DNA of 64,000 nt from Ectothiorhodospiraceae bacterium (GCA_024234875.1 JACKNM010000003.1:173501-237500), one strand, 5' to 3'; numbered from the stretch's first letter, positions 8,098-16,842 are shown. The notes: generated from the sequence alone by a model not told the origin. Translations and numbers: made by a program.

Positions 8098-8733
8098 TCA
8101 GGCGGACGGGTCGGGCACCACCCGCAGGTAAGGCTTGACGGTGCTCCAACCGTTCGGGAACAGGGCTCGCGCCTCGTCGTCGCCGAGGGCGGGAACGATG
8201 ATCACGTCGTTCCCGCGCCGCCAGTTCACCGGTGTGGCGACCTTGTGCCGCGCGGTGAGCTGTAGCGAGTCGAGCACGCGCAGGATCTCGTCGAAATCCC
8301 GCCCGGTGCTGGCGGGGTAGGTGATCATCAGCTTGATCGTCTTGTCGGGCCCGATCACGAACACCGAGCGCACCGTCAGCGTGTCCAGCGCCTTGGGATG
8401 GACCATGCCGTAGAGATTGGCGACGGTGCGTTCGGGGTCGGCGATCAGCGGGTAGCCGGGGCGGTGGCCCTGGGTCTCCTCGATGTCGTCGAGCCAGCGC
8501 TCGTGGTCGGTGAGCGGGTCGACGCTGAGACCGAGCACCTTGCAGTTGCGCCTCGCGAACTCGGGGGCGAGGCTCGCCATGTAGCCGAGCTCGGTGGTGC
8601 AAACCGGGGTGAAGTCCTTCGGGTGACTGAACAGGATGGCCCAGCCGTCGCCGATCCACTCGTGGAATCGGATCGTTCCCTGCGTCGTCTCGGCGGTGAA
8701 GTCGGGGGCGATGTCGCCAAGTTGCAGTGCCAT
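8098..8733 (-). CDS. 1-Cys peroxiredoxin (Prx6 family)
   Basis: A 211-residue thiol peroxidase that reduces hydroperoxides in the cytoplasm. The Prx6 active-site motif is DFTPVCTTELG with the peroxidatic Cys at C45. The extended C-terminus (PVNWRRGNDVIIVPALGDDE onward) is typical of Prx6 rather than the shorter AhpC/Prx5 groups. The ATG at 8733 begins MALQLGDIAPDF, the usual N-terminus. The gene is divergent from the cyclophilin-like gene across 140 nt. It appears monocistronic, with hairpins after its stop. No OxyR or other regulator gene is adjacent. Confidence 0.93.
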   Translation of the reverse strand: MALQLGDIAPDFTAETTQGTIRFHEWIGDGWAILFSHPKDFTPVCTTELGYMASLAPEFARRNCKVLGLSVDPLTDHERWLDDIEETQGHRPGYPLIADPERTVANLYGMVHPKALDTLTVRSVFVIGPDKTIKLMITYPASTGRDFDEILRVLDSLQLTARHKVATPVNWRRGNDVIIVPALGDDEARALFPNGWSTVKPYLRVVPDPSA

Positions 8734-8873
8734 GGGTTGGTCCTCGTGTGGTATCGGGGCGTCTCCGCCACTCGGGCGCGGCGGTGTCGGGCGCGGGAGT
8801 CTGGACGTGTCGGCGTGACCCACAAAGCTCGATTTCGCATAAGCTCATGCCCGAGCAGATGGAGGGCGCCGAC

Positions 8874-9251
8874 ATGCCGCGTATCCGGATGACCATCGGC
8901 GACGTGCGCATCGACGCACGCACCCTCGACACCCCCACCGCCACCGCCCTGATCGCGGCTGCTCCATTCGAGTCGACGGCGCGGACCTGGGGCGACGAGG
9001 TCTATTTCTCGACCCCCGTGCACGTGCCCCGTGAGCCCGACGCGCGCGACGTGGTCGAGGCCGGCGAGCTCGCGTTCTGGGTCGAGGGCGACGCGATCGC
9101 CATCGGCTACGGTCCGACGCCGGTGTCGCGCGGGGACGAGATCCGCCTCGCATCGCCCACCAACATCTGGGGGCACGCCGTGGACGACGTGGGCGCGCTG
9201 GCCGGGGTTCCGTCCGGGGCGCCGATCCGGGTCGAGGTGGTCGACGACTGA
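8874..9251 (+). CDS. cyclophilin-like fold protein (DUF369/TM1367 type)
   Basis: A 125-residue protein resembling the small cyclophilin-like family. Characteristic pieces are TWGDEVYFSTPV, GELAFWVEGDAIAIGYGPTP and GDEIRLASPTNIWG. The family shares the cyclophilin barrel, but prolyl isomerase activity is not established. The ATG at 8874 is chosen because GGAGGG lies 7 nt upstream; earlier in-frame ATGs (8847, 8859) lack this. It has no signal peptide. It lies between the divergent peroxiredoxin and the downstream LON-domain gene (75 nt gap). Function unknown. Confidence 0.75.
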   Translation: MPRIRMTIGDVRIDARTLDTPTATALIAAAPFESTARTWGDEVYFSTPVHVPREPDARDVVEAGELAFWVEGDAIAIGYGPTPVSRGDEIRLASPTNIWGHAVDDVGALAGVPSGAPIRVEVVDD

Positions 9252-9325
9252 GGCCTCCGCGGCCCGGCGCGGGTGTCGTCGCGAGGTAAGATTCGCCGCA
9301 CTGGCGCAGGAGGGACGTGCTGACG

Positions 9326-9994
9326 ATGCGCACCCGACGGAGCTTCGAGCTGACGTTCGGCGAGCTGCCAGCCAGCCTGCCCGTTTTCCCTCTGCCCGGC
9401 GCGCTCCTGCTCCCGGGTCAGCGCCTGCCGCTCAACATCTTCGAGCCGCGCTACCTCGCCATGGTCCTCGACGCGCTCGCCGCCGACCGCCACATCGGCA
9501 TGATCCAGCCCGACCCCGCCGGCGCCGCCGAAGGGCCGGACGCGCTCTACGCGGTGGGCTGCGCGGGGCGGATCACCGCCTTCAACGAGACCGAGGACGG
9601 CCGGTTACTGATCAGCCTGAAGGGTGTGTGTCGGTTCCGGGTGGGCGAGGAGATCCCGACCATCCGCGGCTATCGCCGGGTGGTGCCGAGCTGGAGCGAC
9701 TTCGCGGCCGATCTCGTCGAGGGTGCAGCGCCGATCGACATCGCGAGTCTCGATCCGCTACTCGAGCGCTACTTCGCGTCGGAGGGGCTCGAGGTCGACT
9801 GGAACGCCTTGCGCGAGCTGCGCCCGTCGGTGTTGGTGGATTTCCTGTCGGTCAGTCTGCCGTTCTCGTGCGAGGAGAAGCAGGCACTTCTCGAGGCGCC
9901 GGACTGTGGGCAGCGTGCCAGTGTGATCAAGGCGATTCTGGAGATGTCGCTCGGCGACGGGCCGCACTGCGGCGCCGGCGGGACGCGGCACTGA
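9326..9994 (+). CDS. LON substrate-binding domain protein (no protease domain)
   Basis: A 222-residue stand-alone version of the Lon N-terminal domain. The signature LPVFPLPGALLLPGQRLPLN followed by IFEPRYLAMV is clear, as is the later GRITAFNETEDGRLLISLKG. The ATPase and peptidase parts of Lon are absent and the gene ends normally, so this is the short family form, not a truncation. The ATG at 9326 lies 11 nt after AGGAGGG; a GTG at 9317 is nearer the Shine-Dalgarno than ribosomes prefer. The role of these proteins is not known; substrate binding is inferred from the domain. Its 3' side is followed by a repeat element. Confidence 0.85.
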   Translation: MRTRRSFELTFGELPASLPVFPLPGALLLPGQRLPLNIFEPRYLAMVLDALAADRHIGMIQPDPAGAAEGPDALYAVGCAGRITAFNETEDGRLLISLKGVCRFRVGEEIPTIRGYRRVVPSWSDFAADLVEGAAPIDIASLDPLLERYFASEGLEVDWNALRELRPSVLVDFLSVSLPFSCEEKQALLEAPDCGQRASVIKAILEMSLGDGPHCGAGGTRH

Positions 9995-10014
9995 GCGTCG
10001 GCGGCGCGCCGCGG

Positions 10015-10201
10015 CTCAGAGGGTGTCTCCGAGATGACGACCTGCTGCGAGGTCCGCCGAGTGCGCGTGGCTGCGTTGTGGGGCCCCCATCGCCCGGTCA
10101 CATGGCCCGGCCATGCTCCCGCGCGACGTGCACCCCCACGCCTTGCCACTCACCCTCAGCACCCCTCTCGCGACGGCCATCATTTCGGATGCACCCTCTC
10201 A
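10015..10201 (+). repeat. 187-bp dispersed element with terminal inverted repeats, copy 1
   Basis: The sequence matches, at roughly 85% by eye, the reverse complement of 55109-55296. Its ends are inverted repeats of about 20-25 nt: AGGGTGTCTCCGAGATGA on the left, and TCATTTCGGATGCACCCT (the imperfect complement) on the right. The core carries GGGGCCCCCATCGCCCGG. It holds no credible gene. The layout suits a non-autonomous miniature transposable element or a structured intergenic repeat. The right end overlaps the stop codon of the FHA gene (10199-10201). Confidence 0.75.
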
Positions 10202-10825
10202 GCGTGTCAGCAGGAAGGTCGCGGCGGCGATCACGAGCGCGATCACCAGCCCCGCCACCATGATCACGCGATCCGAGCCGCCGGCCCTGGTCGGCGCCGG
10301 CGGTGGTGCGCGCCGGGTGGTGGCCCGCGCTCTGAGATCCGTGGTGCCGTCGGGGTCGGGCCCCGGTGGGGTCGGTCGCGCCGCCGGGGCCTCGGCCGGG
10401 CGGCTGGCCGCGGGCGGCTGACCGAGGTCGATCTGCTCGCCGGGATTGAGAATCATCGTCTTCTCGGTGTCGGAGAGCGAGATCTGTGGGCGACGCGAGG
10501 GCTCTCGGGTCACCGGAAGAGAGAACCGGTAGCGCACCTTTCCGATCGCGAGCACGTCGCCGTCGGCGAGCACCGCGCGCTTGGTCTTCTCGTCATTCAC
10601 GGTGACGCCGTTGGTGCTGTCGAGGTCCTCGAGCACCCAGTGCGATTCGTCGGGGACGACCCTGGCGTGGTGCCGTGACACCCCGTCGGAACGCAGCACC
10701 ACGTCGTTGTCCTTGCCACGCCCGAAGCTGATGGTGTCTTCCTCCAGCGCGATCTCCGCGCCGTCGGGTGTGCGCAGGTCGGCCGGGTCGAGACAGGTGA
10801 GACGGGCGCGTGGTCGGGGCTGCAT
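10199..10825 (-). CDS. FHA-domain protein with C-terminal membrane anchor
   Basis: A 208-residue protein. The forkhead-associated domain (about 25-105) has the phosphothreonine-binding signature: SFGRGKDNDVVL, SRHHARV and DLDSTNGV. A Pro/Ala-rich linker follows, containing the Thr-rich SDTEKTMILNP. The protein ends in one hydrophobic helix (VIMVAGLVIALVIAAATFLL) and TR, making it tail-anchored with the FHA domain in the cytoplasm. No kinase gene lies nearby. The ATG at 10825 opens MQPRPRARLTCL. The stop codon is TGA at the edge of the repeat element, so the last codons may have been set by its insertion. It probably reads phosphorylated partners at the membrane; the partner is unknown. Confidence 0.82.
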   Translation of the reverse strand: MQPRPRARLTCLDPADLRTPDGAEIALEEDTISFGRGKDNDVVLRSDGVSRHHARVVPDESHWVLEDLDSTNGVTVNDEKTKRAVLADGDVLAIGKVRYRFSLPVTREPSRRPQISLSDTEKTMILNPGEQIDLGQPPAASRPAEAPAARPTPPGPDPDGTTDLRARATTRRAPPPAPTRAGGSDRVIMVAGLVIALVIAAATFLLTR

Positions 10826-10973
10826 GGGGCGGACTGCTCCGGCTCGGGTCGACGAGGAGCGCCGCCGGCTCGGACGAACCGCGCCCGGTCGCGCTCGGCG
10901 GCTGGATTATACGAGAAAGTTGGCGGAACATCCGTCGCCCGCCTCCATTCCTACAGCGTCAGTGAGCGCCGTC

Positions 10974-12119
10974 ATGACCGAAGAGAGCTCGTCTCGTCCC
11001 GCGACCCTGCTCGCCCAGGCCGGCCACTACGAGGACGCGGCGACCGGCGGCGTGACGCCTCCGATCCAGCCCTCGGTGACCTTCGCCCGGGACCGTGACT
11101 ACGCGCTGCGGCTCGACGGCGTGAGCTACGCGCGCGATCGCAGCCCGACCTTCCTGCCGGCGGAGCACGTGCTCGCACGGCTGGAGGGCGGCGCGCAGGC
11201 CCTGCTCTTCGCCTCGGGAATGGCGGCTGCGACCGCGGTCTTTCGCTGCCTCGCTCCGGGTGATCACGTCGTCGCGCCGAGGGTCATGTACTGGGCGTTG
11301 CGCGACTGGCTGCAGCGGTTCTGTGCCCAATGGGGGCTCGAGCTCGACCTCTACGCGACCGGCGACGATGCGGATCTCGCGCGCCGCGTGCGGCCGGGGC
11401 GCACGCGACTGGTGTGGGTGGAGACGCCCTGCAACCCGACCTGGGAGGTCACCGACATCGCGGCGGCGGCGGCGGTGGCCCACGCCGCCGGCGCGCGCCT
11501 GGCGGTCGACAGCACCGTCGCCACGCCCCTGCTCACCCGCCCGCTCGAGCTCGGTGCCGACCTGGTGTTCCATTCCGCGACCAAGTACCTGAACGGGCAC
11601 AGCGACGTGGTGGCCGGGGCGCTGGTCACTCGTGATGCGGACGCGCACTGGCGGGCCATCGCCGATCAGCGCGCCAACGGTGGCGCCATCCTCGGGCCGT
11701 TCGAGGCCTGGCTGTTGCTGCGCGGGATGCGCACGCTCGATGTCCGACTGCGCCGGGCGTGCGACAACGCGATGACCGTCGCGCGACATTTCGCCGCGCA
11801 CCCCGAGGTCGAGGCGGTGCTCTACCCGGGGCTCCAGGAGCACCCCGGTCACGCCGTCGCCGCGCGTCAGATGTCGGGAGGATTCGGCGGCATGCTCTCG
11901 CTGCTGGTGCGCGGTGACGCGGCGCGTGCGCGCGCGGTGGCCGGGAAGATGCAGGTCTTCGTCCGCGCCACCAGCCTCGGCGGCGTCGAGAGCCTGGTCG
12001 AGCACCGGGCGAGCATCGAGGGGCCGGGCAGCCCGGTTCCGCCGAACCTGCTCCGGATGTCGATCGGGATCGAGGACCCGGCCGACCTGGTCGCCGACAT
12101 CGAGCAGGCGCTGGGCTAG
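10974..12119 (+). CDS. Cys/Met metabolism PLP-dependent enzyme (cystathionine lyase/synthase family)
   Basis: A 381-residue fold-type I PLP enzyme. The PLP-binding Lys is K204 in SATKYLNGHSD. The family motifs LFASGMAAATA, VWVETPCNPTWEV and AVDSTVATP are present, as is the C-terminal RATSLGGVESLVEHR. Members include cystathionine gamma-synthase, beta- or gamma-lyase and O-succinylhomoserine sulfhydrylase, which sequence alone does not separate. The ATG at 10974 gives the normal N-terminus; a GTG at 10962 is possible. It is divergent from the FHA gene, and its neighbours give no pathway clue. Confidence 0.87.
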   Translation: MTEESSSRPATLLAQAGHYEDAATGGVTPPIQPSVTFARDRDYALRLDGVSYARDRSPTFLPAEHVLARLEGGAQALLFASGMAAATAVFRCLAPGDHVVAPRVMYWALRDWLQRFCAQWGLELDLYATGDDADLARRVRPGRTRLVWVETPCNPTWEVTDIAAAAAVAHAAGARLAVDSTVATPLLTRPLELGADLVFHSATKYLNGHSDVVAGALVTRDADAHWRAIADQRANGGAILGPFEAWLLLRGMRTLDVRLRRACDNAMTVARHFAAHPEVEAVLYPGLQEHPGHAVAARQMSGGFGGMLSLLVRGDAARARAVAGKMQVFVRATSLGGVESLVEHRASIEGPGSPVPPNLLRMSIGIEDPADLVADIEQALG

Positions 12120-12171
12120 CAGCCTGTCGGACTTGGGCGGTCGTCGCCGCGAGCCGCGGCAGCACCAGCCC

Positions 12172-13428
12172 TCAGCGCAGCGGGCGGCCGTCCATGCCGT
12201 CGGTCGGGATGCCGAGCCACGCGGCGATGGTGGGTGCGATGTCCACCGTCGCGCTCGGCGCATCCGAGCGCCCGGGGGCGTGCCCGCCGCCGTCGAGGAC
12301 GAGGAACGGATTGGTCTCGTAGGGGCCGAGGCCACCATGCTGGCCCAGCCCGCGCGCGTCGCTCGACATGAAGGGGTCGGCCGCGACGTGGCCGAGGCCG
12401 CGCACCCCGAAGCGGTTCGGCGCGTCGCGCTTGGCCATCGCGAAGGCGACGCCGAGCGCGGTGTCGGTCGCCTGGCCGACCGCCGCGAGCTCGGGACCCA
12501 CGAAGACCTCCGCCGCCCACGGTTGGGCGCGCAGCCAGGCACCGACCGCCTGGCGCCGGTCCGCGGCCTCCGGCGCGAAGTACACCAGCGCGCCCATCCC
12601 GCTCGACGCGAGCACCACATCGCTCGACTCCATGCTCGCCTTGAGCCCGGCGTCGACCAGCAGCTCGGTCACCGGGACGACCTCGTCGACCGTCTCGTGG
12701 CCGTGGTCCGAGCCGAGCACGAACAGCACGTCGTCGCCACGCGCGCGCATCGCGCCGACTGCCTCGGCGACGCGGGCGATGCAGGCATCGGCGCCGGCGA
12801 GCACGGTGCGGTGCTCCGGGGAGCCGAGCTCGAGCGCGTGCTGGCTGTGGTCGGGCTCGCAGATCCAGGTGACGAAAAGCTCGGTCTCATCGGGTGCGGC
12901 GAGGGCCGCGGCGAAGCGCTCGGTGGTCGTCGTGTCGCCGGTGGCGTCGTAGGTGACCGCGAGGTGGGCCTCGCCGGTGATCGGCTGGAAGCCCGGCGCG
13001 TGCGAGCCGTCACGGTGGTACAGGGTGCCGTGGCCGTCGGGGTCTTGCATGTGTGCCGCGCCGGCGGAGGAGTTGGAGTAGATCACGGCTCCGCCGCGCT
13101 GCGCGAGGCGCTGGGTGAGCGTGGGGCGGTGCAGGGTGCGCCCGGTCGCCCGGCGCAGCCGCTCGCGGAAGCCGGGGGGGCCGACCGAGACCGGCCGCAG
13201 TCCCTCGCCCTCGTCCAGCGCGATCGCGTTGCCCGCGAGCCCGTGACTCGCCGGGTGGCAGCCGGTGGCGATGGAGGCCGAGTTCACCCGCGTCGCCGAT
13301 GGGAAGACGCTGCGTTGGCGGGTGAACACGCGTGCGCCGGCGGCAATCCGCGCCAGCGTCGGGGTGAGCGCCGGCGTCACCATGTCGGCACGCAGCCCGT
13401 CGACGATCATCAGCACCGCACGTCTCAT
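12172..13428 (-). CDS. type I phosphodiesterase / nucleotide pyrophosphatase family protein
   Basis: A 418-residue member of the alkaline phosphatase superfamily. Visible metal and nucleophile elements are VDGLRADM (D10), the nucleophile Thr in PSATRVNSASIATG (T46), CEPDHSQH, and GSDHGHETV. A C-terminal GLGPYETNPFLVLDGGGHA follows. It hydrolyses phosphodiester or pyrophosphate bonds; the substrate is unknown. GAGGAGG lies 5-6 nt upstream of the ATG at 13428. No signal peptide or membrane segment is seen, so it is likely cytoplasmic. It follows gloB on the same strand (85 nt gap) and may be cotranscribed with nudF-gloB. Confidence 0.85.
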   Translation of the reverse strand: MRRAVLMIVDGLRADMVTPALTPTLARIAAGARVFTRQRSVFPSATRVNSASIATGCHPASHGLAGNAIALDEGEGLRPVSVGPPGFRERLRRATGRTLHRPTLTQRLAQRGGAVIYSNSSAGAAHMQDPDGHGTLYHRDGSHAPGFQPITGEAHLAVTYDATGDTTTTERFAAALAAPDETELFVTWICEPDHSQHALELGSPEHRTVLAGADACIARVAEAVGAMRARGDDVLFVLGSDHGHETVDEVVPVTELLVDAGLKASMESSDVVLASSGMGALVYFAPEAADRRQAVGAWLRAQPWAAEVFVGPELAAVGQATDTALGVAFAMAKRDAPNRFGVRGLGHVAADPFMSSDARGLGQHGGLGPYETNPFLVLDGGGHAPGRSDAPSATVDIAPTIAAWLGIPTDGMDGRPLR

Positions 13429-13513
13429 CGCCGCCTCCTCTCTCGATGTCGCCCGACCGCGCCAGTGTGAGGCATGAAGGTGACGATCTCGCGTCGCGAG
13501 CCGCGGGCGCGCG

Positions 13514-14305
13514 TCACCAGTCGTTGCGCAACTCGCGCAGCTTGAGGAACACCGTGCGCGGGTCGGGATTCTCCGGCAGATCGGGGAACGTCTCGCGCAG
13601 GCGCGCGACGACGCCGGGGCTGGTGAGGCGGAAGAACGTGTTGACCTCCTTCTCGAGTCCCAGCGTGGTGACCATGGCGTGGCCGGGATCCTGGTCGCCG
13701 ACCTCCTCGAGGAGCGTCCTCGCGCGGCCGTTCGCGGGCTCGCGGTCGAGGGTGAAGGCGAGGTTGTTGGCGATGTAGTCGTGACCCGGGTAGACCCGGG
13801 TCGCATCCGGGAGCTTCGCGAGCTGCTCGGCGAAGGTGTGGTAGAGCTCCGCCGGGTGGCCGCCGTTGTGGCAGTTGCCGGCACCGGCGTTGAACAGGGT
13901 GTCGCCACAGAACAGGGCCGGGGTGTCGGTGTGCGACAGCAGGCAGACGTGGCTCATGGTGTGGCCCGGGGTGTCCAGCGCCTCGAGCTCGACGGTCTTG
14001 CCGATCTTCACCACGTCACCGGCAGCGAGCCCGCGGTCGATGTCCGGGATCTTGCCCCTTGCGTTGGCGTGGGCGAGGAGCTTCGCGCCGGTCGCCGCGA
14101 TCATCGGGCCGTTGCCGCCGATGTGGTCGCCGTGCTCGTGGGTGTTGAGGACCTGGCGGACGGTCCAGCCGCGTGCCTTCGCCGCCGCCAGGCACTTCTT
14201 GTGGTCGAGCGGGTCGATCGCGAGCGCCTCGCCGGTCTCGGGGCAGGCGATGAGGTAGTTGAAGTTGCGGTAGGCGTTGGCAGTCCAGATCTGCTCGACG
14301 AGCAC
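13514..14305 (-). CDS. gloB: hydroxyacylglutathione hydrolase (glyoxalase II)
   Basis: A 263-residue metallo-beta-lactamase-fold thioesterase that hydrolyses S-lactoylglutathione to lactate and glutathione. The binuclear site motif THEHGDHIGG (H56, H58, D60, H61) is intact. Further metal ligands are in TPGHTMSHV, FCGDTLFNAGAG and VYPGHDY. The C-terminal glyoxalase II region ends in VFLKLRELRNDW, as in the family. The start is GTG at 14305 with AAGGAGAG about 6 nt upstream. It lies between nudF and the phosphodiesterase gene on the same strand. Confidence 0.92.
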   Translation of the reverse strand: MLVEQIWTANAYRNFNYLIACPETGEALAIDPLDHKKCLAAAKARGWTVRQVLNTHEHGDHIGGNGPMIAATGAKLLAHANARGKIPDIDRGLAAGDVVKIGKTVELEALDTPGHTMSHVCLLSHTDTPALFCGDTLFNAGAGNCHNGGHPAELYHTFAEQLAKLPDATRVYPGHDYIANNLAFTLDREPANGRARTLLEEVGDQDPGHAMVTTLGLEKEVNTFFRLTSPGVVARLRETFPDLPENPDPRTVFLKLRELRNDW

Positions 14306-14378
14306 GGGCTCTCTCCTTCGGCGGCGGGCGAATGGTCATTCTACGCCCGTGTCGCGCCCACCGGGCGCGGTACCGCGC

Positions 14379-15029
14379 TCAGGCTCGGAGCCAGCGCGCC
14401 TTGAGCGCCGGATAGCCGAAGCGCAGCCACTGCAGCGCGATGACCGTCTTTGCGTTGACGATTGCGCCGCGGTCGAGCAGGGCGAGCGCGGCCTCGACCG
14501 AGACCACGTCGACGCGGATGTCCTCGCCCTCGTGGGCCAGGCCGTGCACCCCGCCGACCCGGGTCAGGTCCGCGCGCCCGGCGTAGAGGTGCACCGTCTC
14601 GGTCGTCGCGCCGGGGCTCGAGAGATAGCGCGAGACGAGCTCGAGGGTGTCGATCACGCACCCGGCCTCCTCCAGCGCCTCGCGACGCGCCACCGATTCC
14701 GGCGTCTCACCGGGCTCGATGACCCCCGCCACGCACTCGATGAGCCAGGGGTGCCAGCCCGCGGCATAGGCGCCGGGGCGAAACTGCTCGATGAGCACCA
14801 CCTGGTCGCGGCGGGGGTCGATCGGCAGCACGGCGCAGACCTGCCCGCGCTCGAACACCTCGCGGTCGAGCACGGCGCCGTGGCCGCCGGCATGCTGGCG
14901 ATGCCGCAGCCGCAAGCGGTCGACCCGAAAGTAGCCCTGATAGCACACCTCGCGCTCGATGAGCTCGACGTCCTCGGGCGGGATCGGCGCATCGGCCGGT
15001 CCGGCGGCGGGGGGTTGGTCGTCGTTCAT
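14379..15029 (-). CDS. nudF: ADP-ribose pyrophosphatase, NUDIX family
   Basis: A 216-residue NUDIX hydrolase that splits ADP-ribose into AMP and ribose 5-phosphate. The NUDIX box spans about residues 102-124 with GVIEPGE, then RREALEEAG, in the correct Gx5Ex7REUxEExGU spacing. The upstream VVLIEQFRPGAYAAGWHPW is typical of the NudF branch. The C-terminal YPALKARWLRA closes the family length. It is the first gene of a leftward run nudF-gloB-phosphodiesterase and is divergent from the GGT-like gene. Confidence 0.9.
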   Translation of the reverse strand: MNDDQPPAAGPADAPIPPEDVELIEREVCYQGYFRVDRLRLRHRQHAGGHGAVLDREVFERGQVCAVLPIDPRRDQVVLIEQFRPGAYAAGWHPWLIECVAGVIEPGETPESVARREALEEAGCVIDTLELVSRYLSSPGATTETVHLYAGRADLTRVGGVHGLAHEGEDIRVDVVSVEAALALLDRGAIVNAKTVIALQWLRFGYPALKARWLRA

Positions 15030-15164
15030 GCGCCTTCGCCTCCCCGAACGGGATCGAGCCGTGACGGCAGTCGGGCGAACCCTAGCACGTCGGCGCCGGT
15101 CGCCTGGCCAGCGCCGGGCGGGTCGATTATGTTTGCCGCCCTGTCCTCAGCCGGAGCCCCCACG

Positions 15165-16748
15165 ATGTCGCTCGACGCCCAGCCATTGCCGGTCGAGACC
15201 TGGTCCGTGCGCAAGTCGGCGGTGGAGTCCGCCGGAGGCGTCGTCGCGTCGCAGAGCTATCTGGCCTCGGACGTGGGCGCGCGGGTGCTCGCCGACGGTG
15301 GTAATGCGGTCGATGCCGCGGTCGCCACCGGCCTCGCGATCGGCGCCGTCGAGCCATGGATGAGCGGGCTCGGCGGCGGTGGGTTCATGATGATCTACCT
15401 CGCCGAGGAGGGCCGGACCCACGCCGTCGACTTCGGCATGCGGGCGGCGCGCGCGTTGGACCCCGCCGACTACCCGCTCGCCGGCGCGGCGCCGGACGCG
15501 GATCTGTTCGGGTGGCCGGCGGTGGTCGAGGACCGCAACGTGTTCGGGCCGCTGTCGATCGCGACCCCTGGCTTCGTCGCCGGGCACGCGCTCGCGCTGT
15601 CGCGATTCGGCACCCGCTCGTTCGCCGAGTCGATTGCGCCGGCGGTGGCATTGGCCCGCGAGGGCATGGTGGCCGACTGGTACGCGACGGTGGAGATCGC
15701 GAGCGAGGCGCGCACGCTCGCGCGCTATCCGGAGAGCGCGCGAACCTATCTCCCGGACGGCTTCGTGCCGGCCGGCTCGTGGTCCGGGCAGCCGCCGCGG
15801 ATCCGACTCGGCCGACTCGCCGACACCCTCGAGCGGCTGGCGGCGGCGGGGCCGGAGGACTTCTACCGCGGCGACGTCGCGCGTGACCTGGTGGCCGACC
15901 TCGACGAGGCCGGGGCCCGCGTCGCGGCCGCGGATCTGGCGCAATACTCGGCGCGGGTGGTGCCGGTCGAGGCGGTCGCCTATCGCGGGCACCGAATCCA
16001 TCCGGCGCCGGGGCTCACCGCGGGCCCGACACTCGTGCACGCGTTGTCACTGGTCGAGTCGCGCCTCGCGGCCGGGGCGCCGCTCGATGCCGCCGCCTAC
16101 GCGACCTATGTCGAGGCGCTGCGGACCGCGTACGCGCATCGCCTGGAGACGATGGGCGACATCGGGGAGTCGGGGCGCGCACCCACCTGCACCACCCACA
16201 TCACGGTGGCGGACCGCCACGGCAACGTGGTCTCGCTGACCCAGACCCTGCTCTCGCTGTTCGGCTCGAAGGTGATGCTCCCGCGCACCGGGGTGATGAT
16301 GAACAACGGGGTGATGTGGTTCGACCCGCGCCCCGGACGGCCGAACTCGATGGCGCCGGGCAAGCGCCCGCTGTCCAACATGTGCCCGACGGTGGTGACC
16401 CGCGCCGACGGCGGCTGGTTCGGGCTCGGGGCCTCGGGTGGGCGACGGATCATGCCGGCGGTGATGCAGGTGCTGTCCTTCGTGCTCGACCACGGGATGT
16501 CGATCGAGGAGGCCTGCCACCAGCCCCGGATCGACGTCAGCGGCGGGCCGCGCGTCGGCGTCGACGGCGCGTTGCCACTGCCGGTCGCCGACGCACTCGC
16601 GGCGCGGTTCGACTGCGACCGGGTGACCCACGCGGTGTTCCCGTCGCTGTTCGCACGCCCCAACGTCGTCGGCTACGACCCGGCTCGAGGGGTGGCGACC
16701 GGTTGCGCGTACGTGATGTCGCCGTGGGCGAAGGCGAGCGCCGCGTAG
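15165..16748 (+). CDS. gamma-glutamyltransferase family protein
   Basis: A 527-residue N-terminal-nucleophile hydrolase precursor. Autocleavage should occur before T343 in APTCTTHITVAD, the first residue of the small subunit. Other family motifs are ASDVGARVLADGGNAVDAAV, GLGGGGFMMIY and the oxyanion-region KRPLSNMCPTVV. No signal peptide is visible (MSLDAQPLPVETW), so it is probably cytoplasmic, like the YwrD/cephalosporin-acylase-type relatives rather than the periplasmic Ggt. The ATG at 15165 follows CGGAG; an in-frame ATG at 15129 is an alternative. The true acyl substrate is uncertain. Confidence 0.85.
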   Translation: MSLDAQPLPVETWSVRKSAVESAGGVVASQSYLASDVGARVLADGGNAVDAAVATGLAIGAVEPWMSGLGGGGFMMIYLAEEGRTHAVDFGMRAARALDPADYPLAGAAPDADLFGWPAVVEDRNVFGPLSIATPGFVAGHALALSRFGTRSFAESIAPAVALAREGMVADWYATVEIASEARTLARYPESARTYLPDGFVPAGSWSGQPPRIRLGRLADTLERLAAAGPEDFYRGDVARDLVADLDEAGARVAAADLAQYSARVVPVEAVAYRGHRIHPAPGLTAGPTLVHALSLVESRLAAGAPLDAAAYATYVEALRTAYAHRLETMGDIGESGRAPTCTTHITVADRHGNVVSLTQTLLSLFGSKVMLPRTGVMMNNGVMWFDPRPGRPNSMAPGKRPLSNMCPTVVTRADGGWFGLGASGGRRIMPAVMQVLSFVLDHGMSIEEACHQPRIDVSGGPRVGVDGALPLPVADALAARFDCDRVTHAVFPSLFARPNVVGYDPARGVATGCAYVMSPWAKASAA

Positions 16749-16805
16749 GCCGGGTTCCCGGGGCGCCGTCGGCCGCGCTCGCGCGGCTGCTCGCCGGGTG
16801 GCGGT

Positions 16806-16836
16806 GGGGACAGGCACCCGAGGGGAGCCCGTCCCC
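16806..16836. terminator. weak convergent hairpin between GGT-like gene and hemB
   Basis: Arms GGGGACAGGC and GCCCGTCCCC can pair with one mismatch around an 11-nt loop in the gap between two convergent genes. No U-tract is present on either strand, apart from short T runs toward hemB. Confidence 0.3.
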
Positions 16837-16842
16837 GAGACC

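Noticed and set aside
9769..10149. Short frames covering the 187-bp repeat (also at 54747-55369)
   Set aside because: Similar short peptides appear in both repeat copies only because the DNA is repeated; they lack ribosome-binding sites and continue into unrelated gene sequence.
12120..12171. Possible repeat remnant AGCCTGTCGGACTTG after the PLP enzyme gene
   Set aside because: Only one short occurrence was noticed, with no second copy or terminal repeats in the window.
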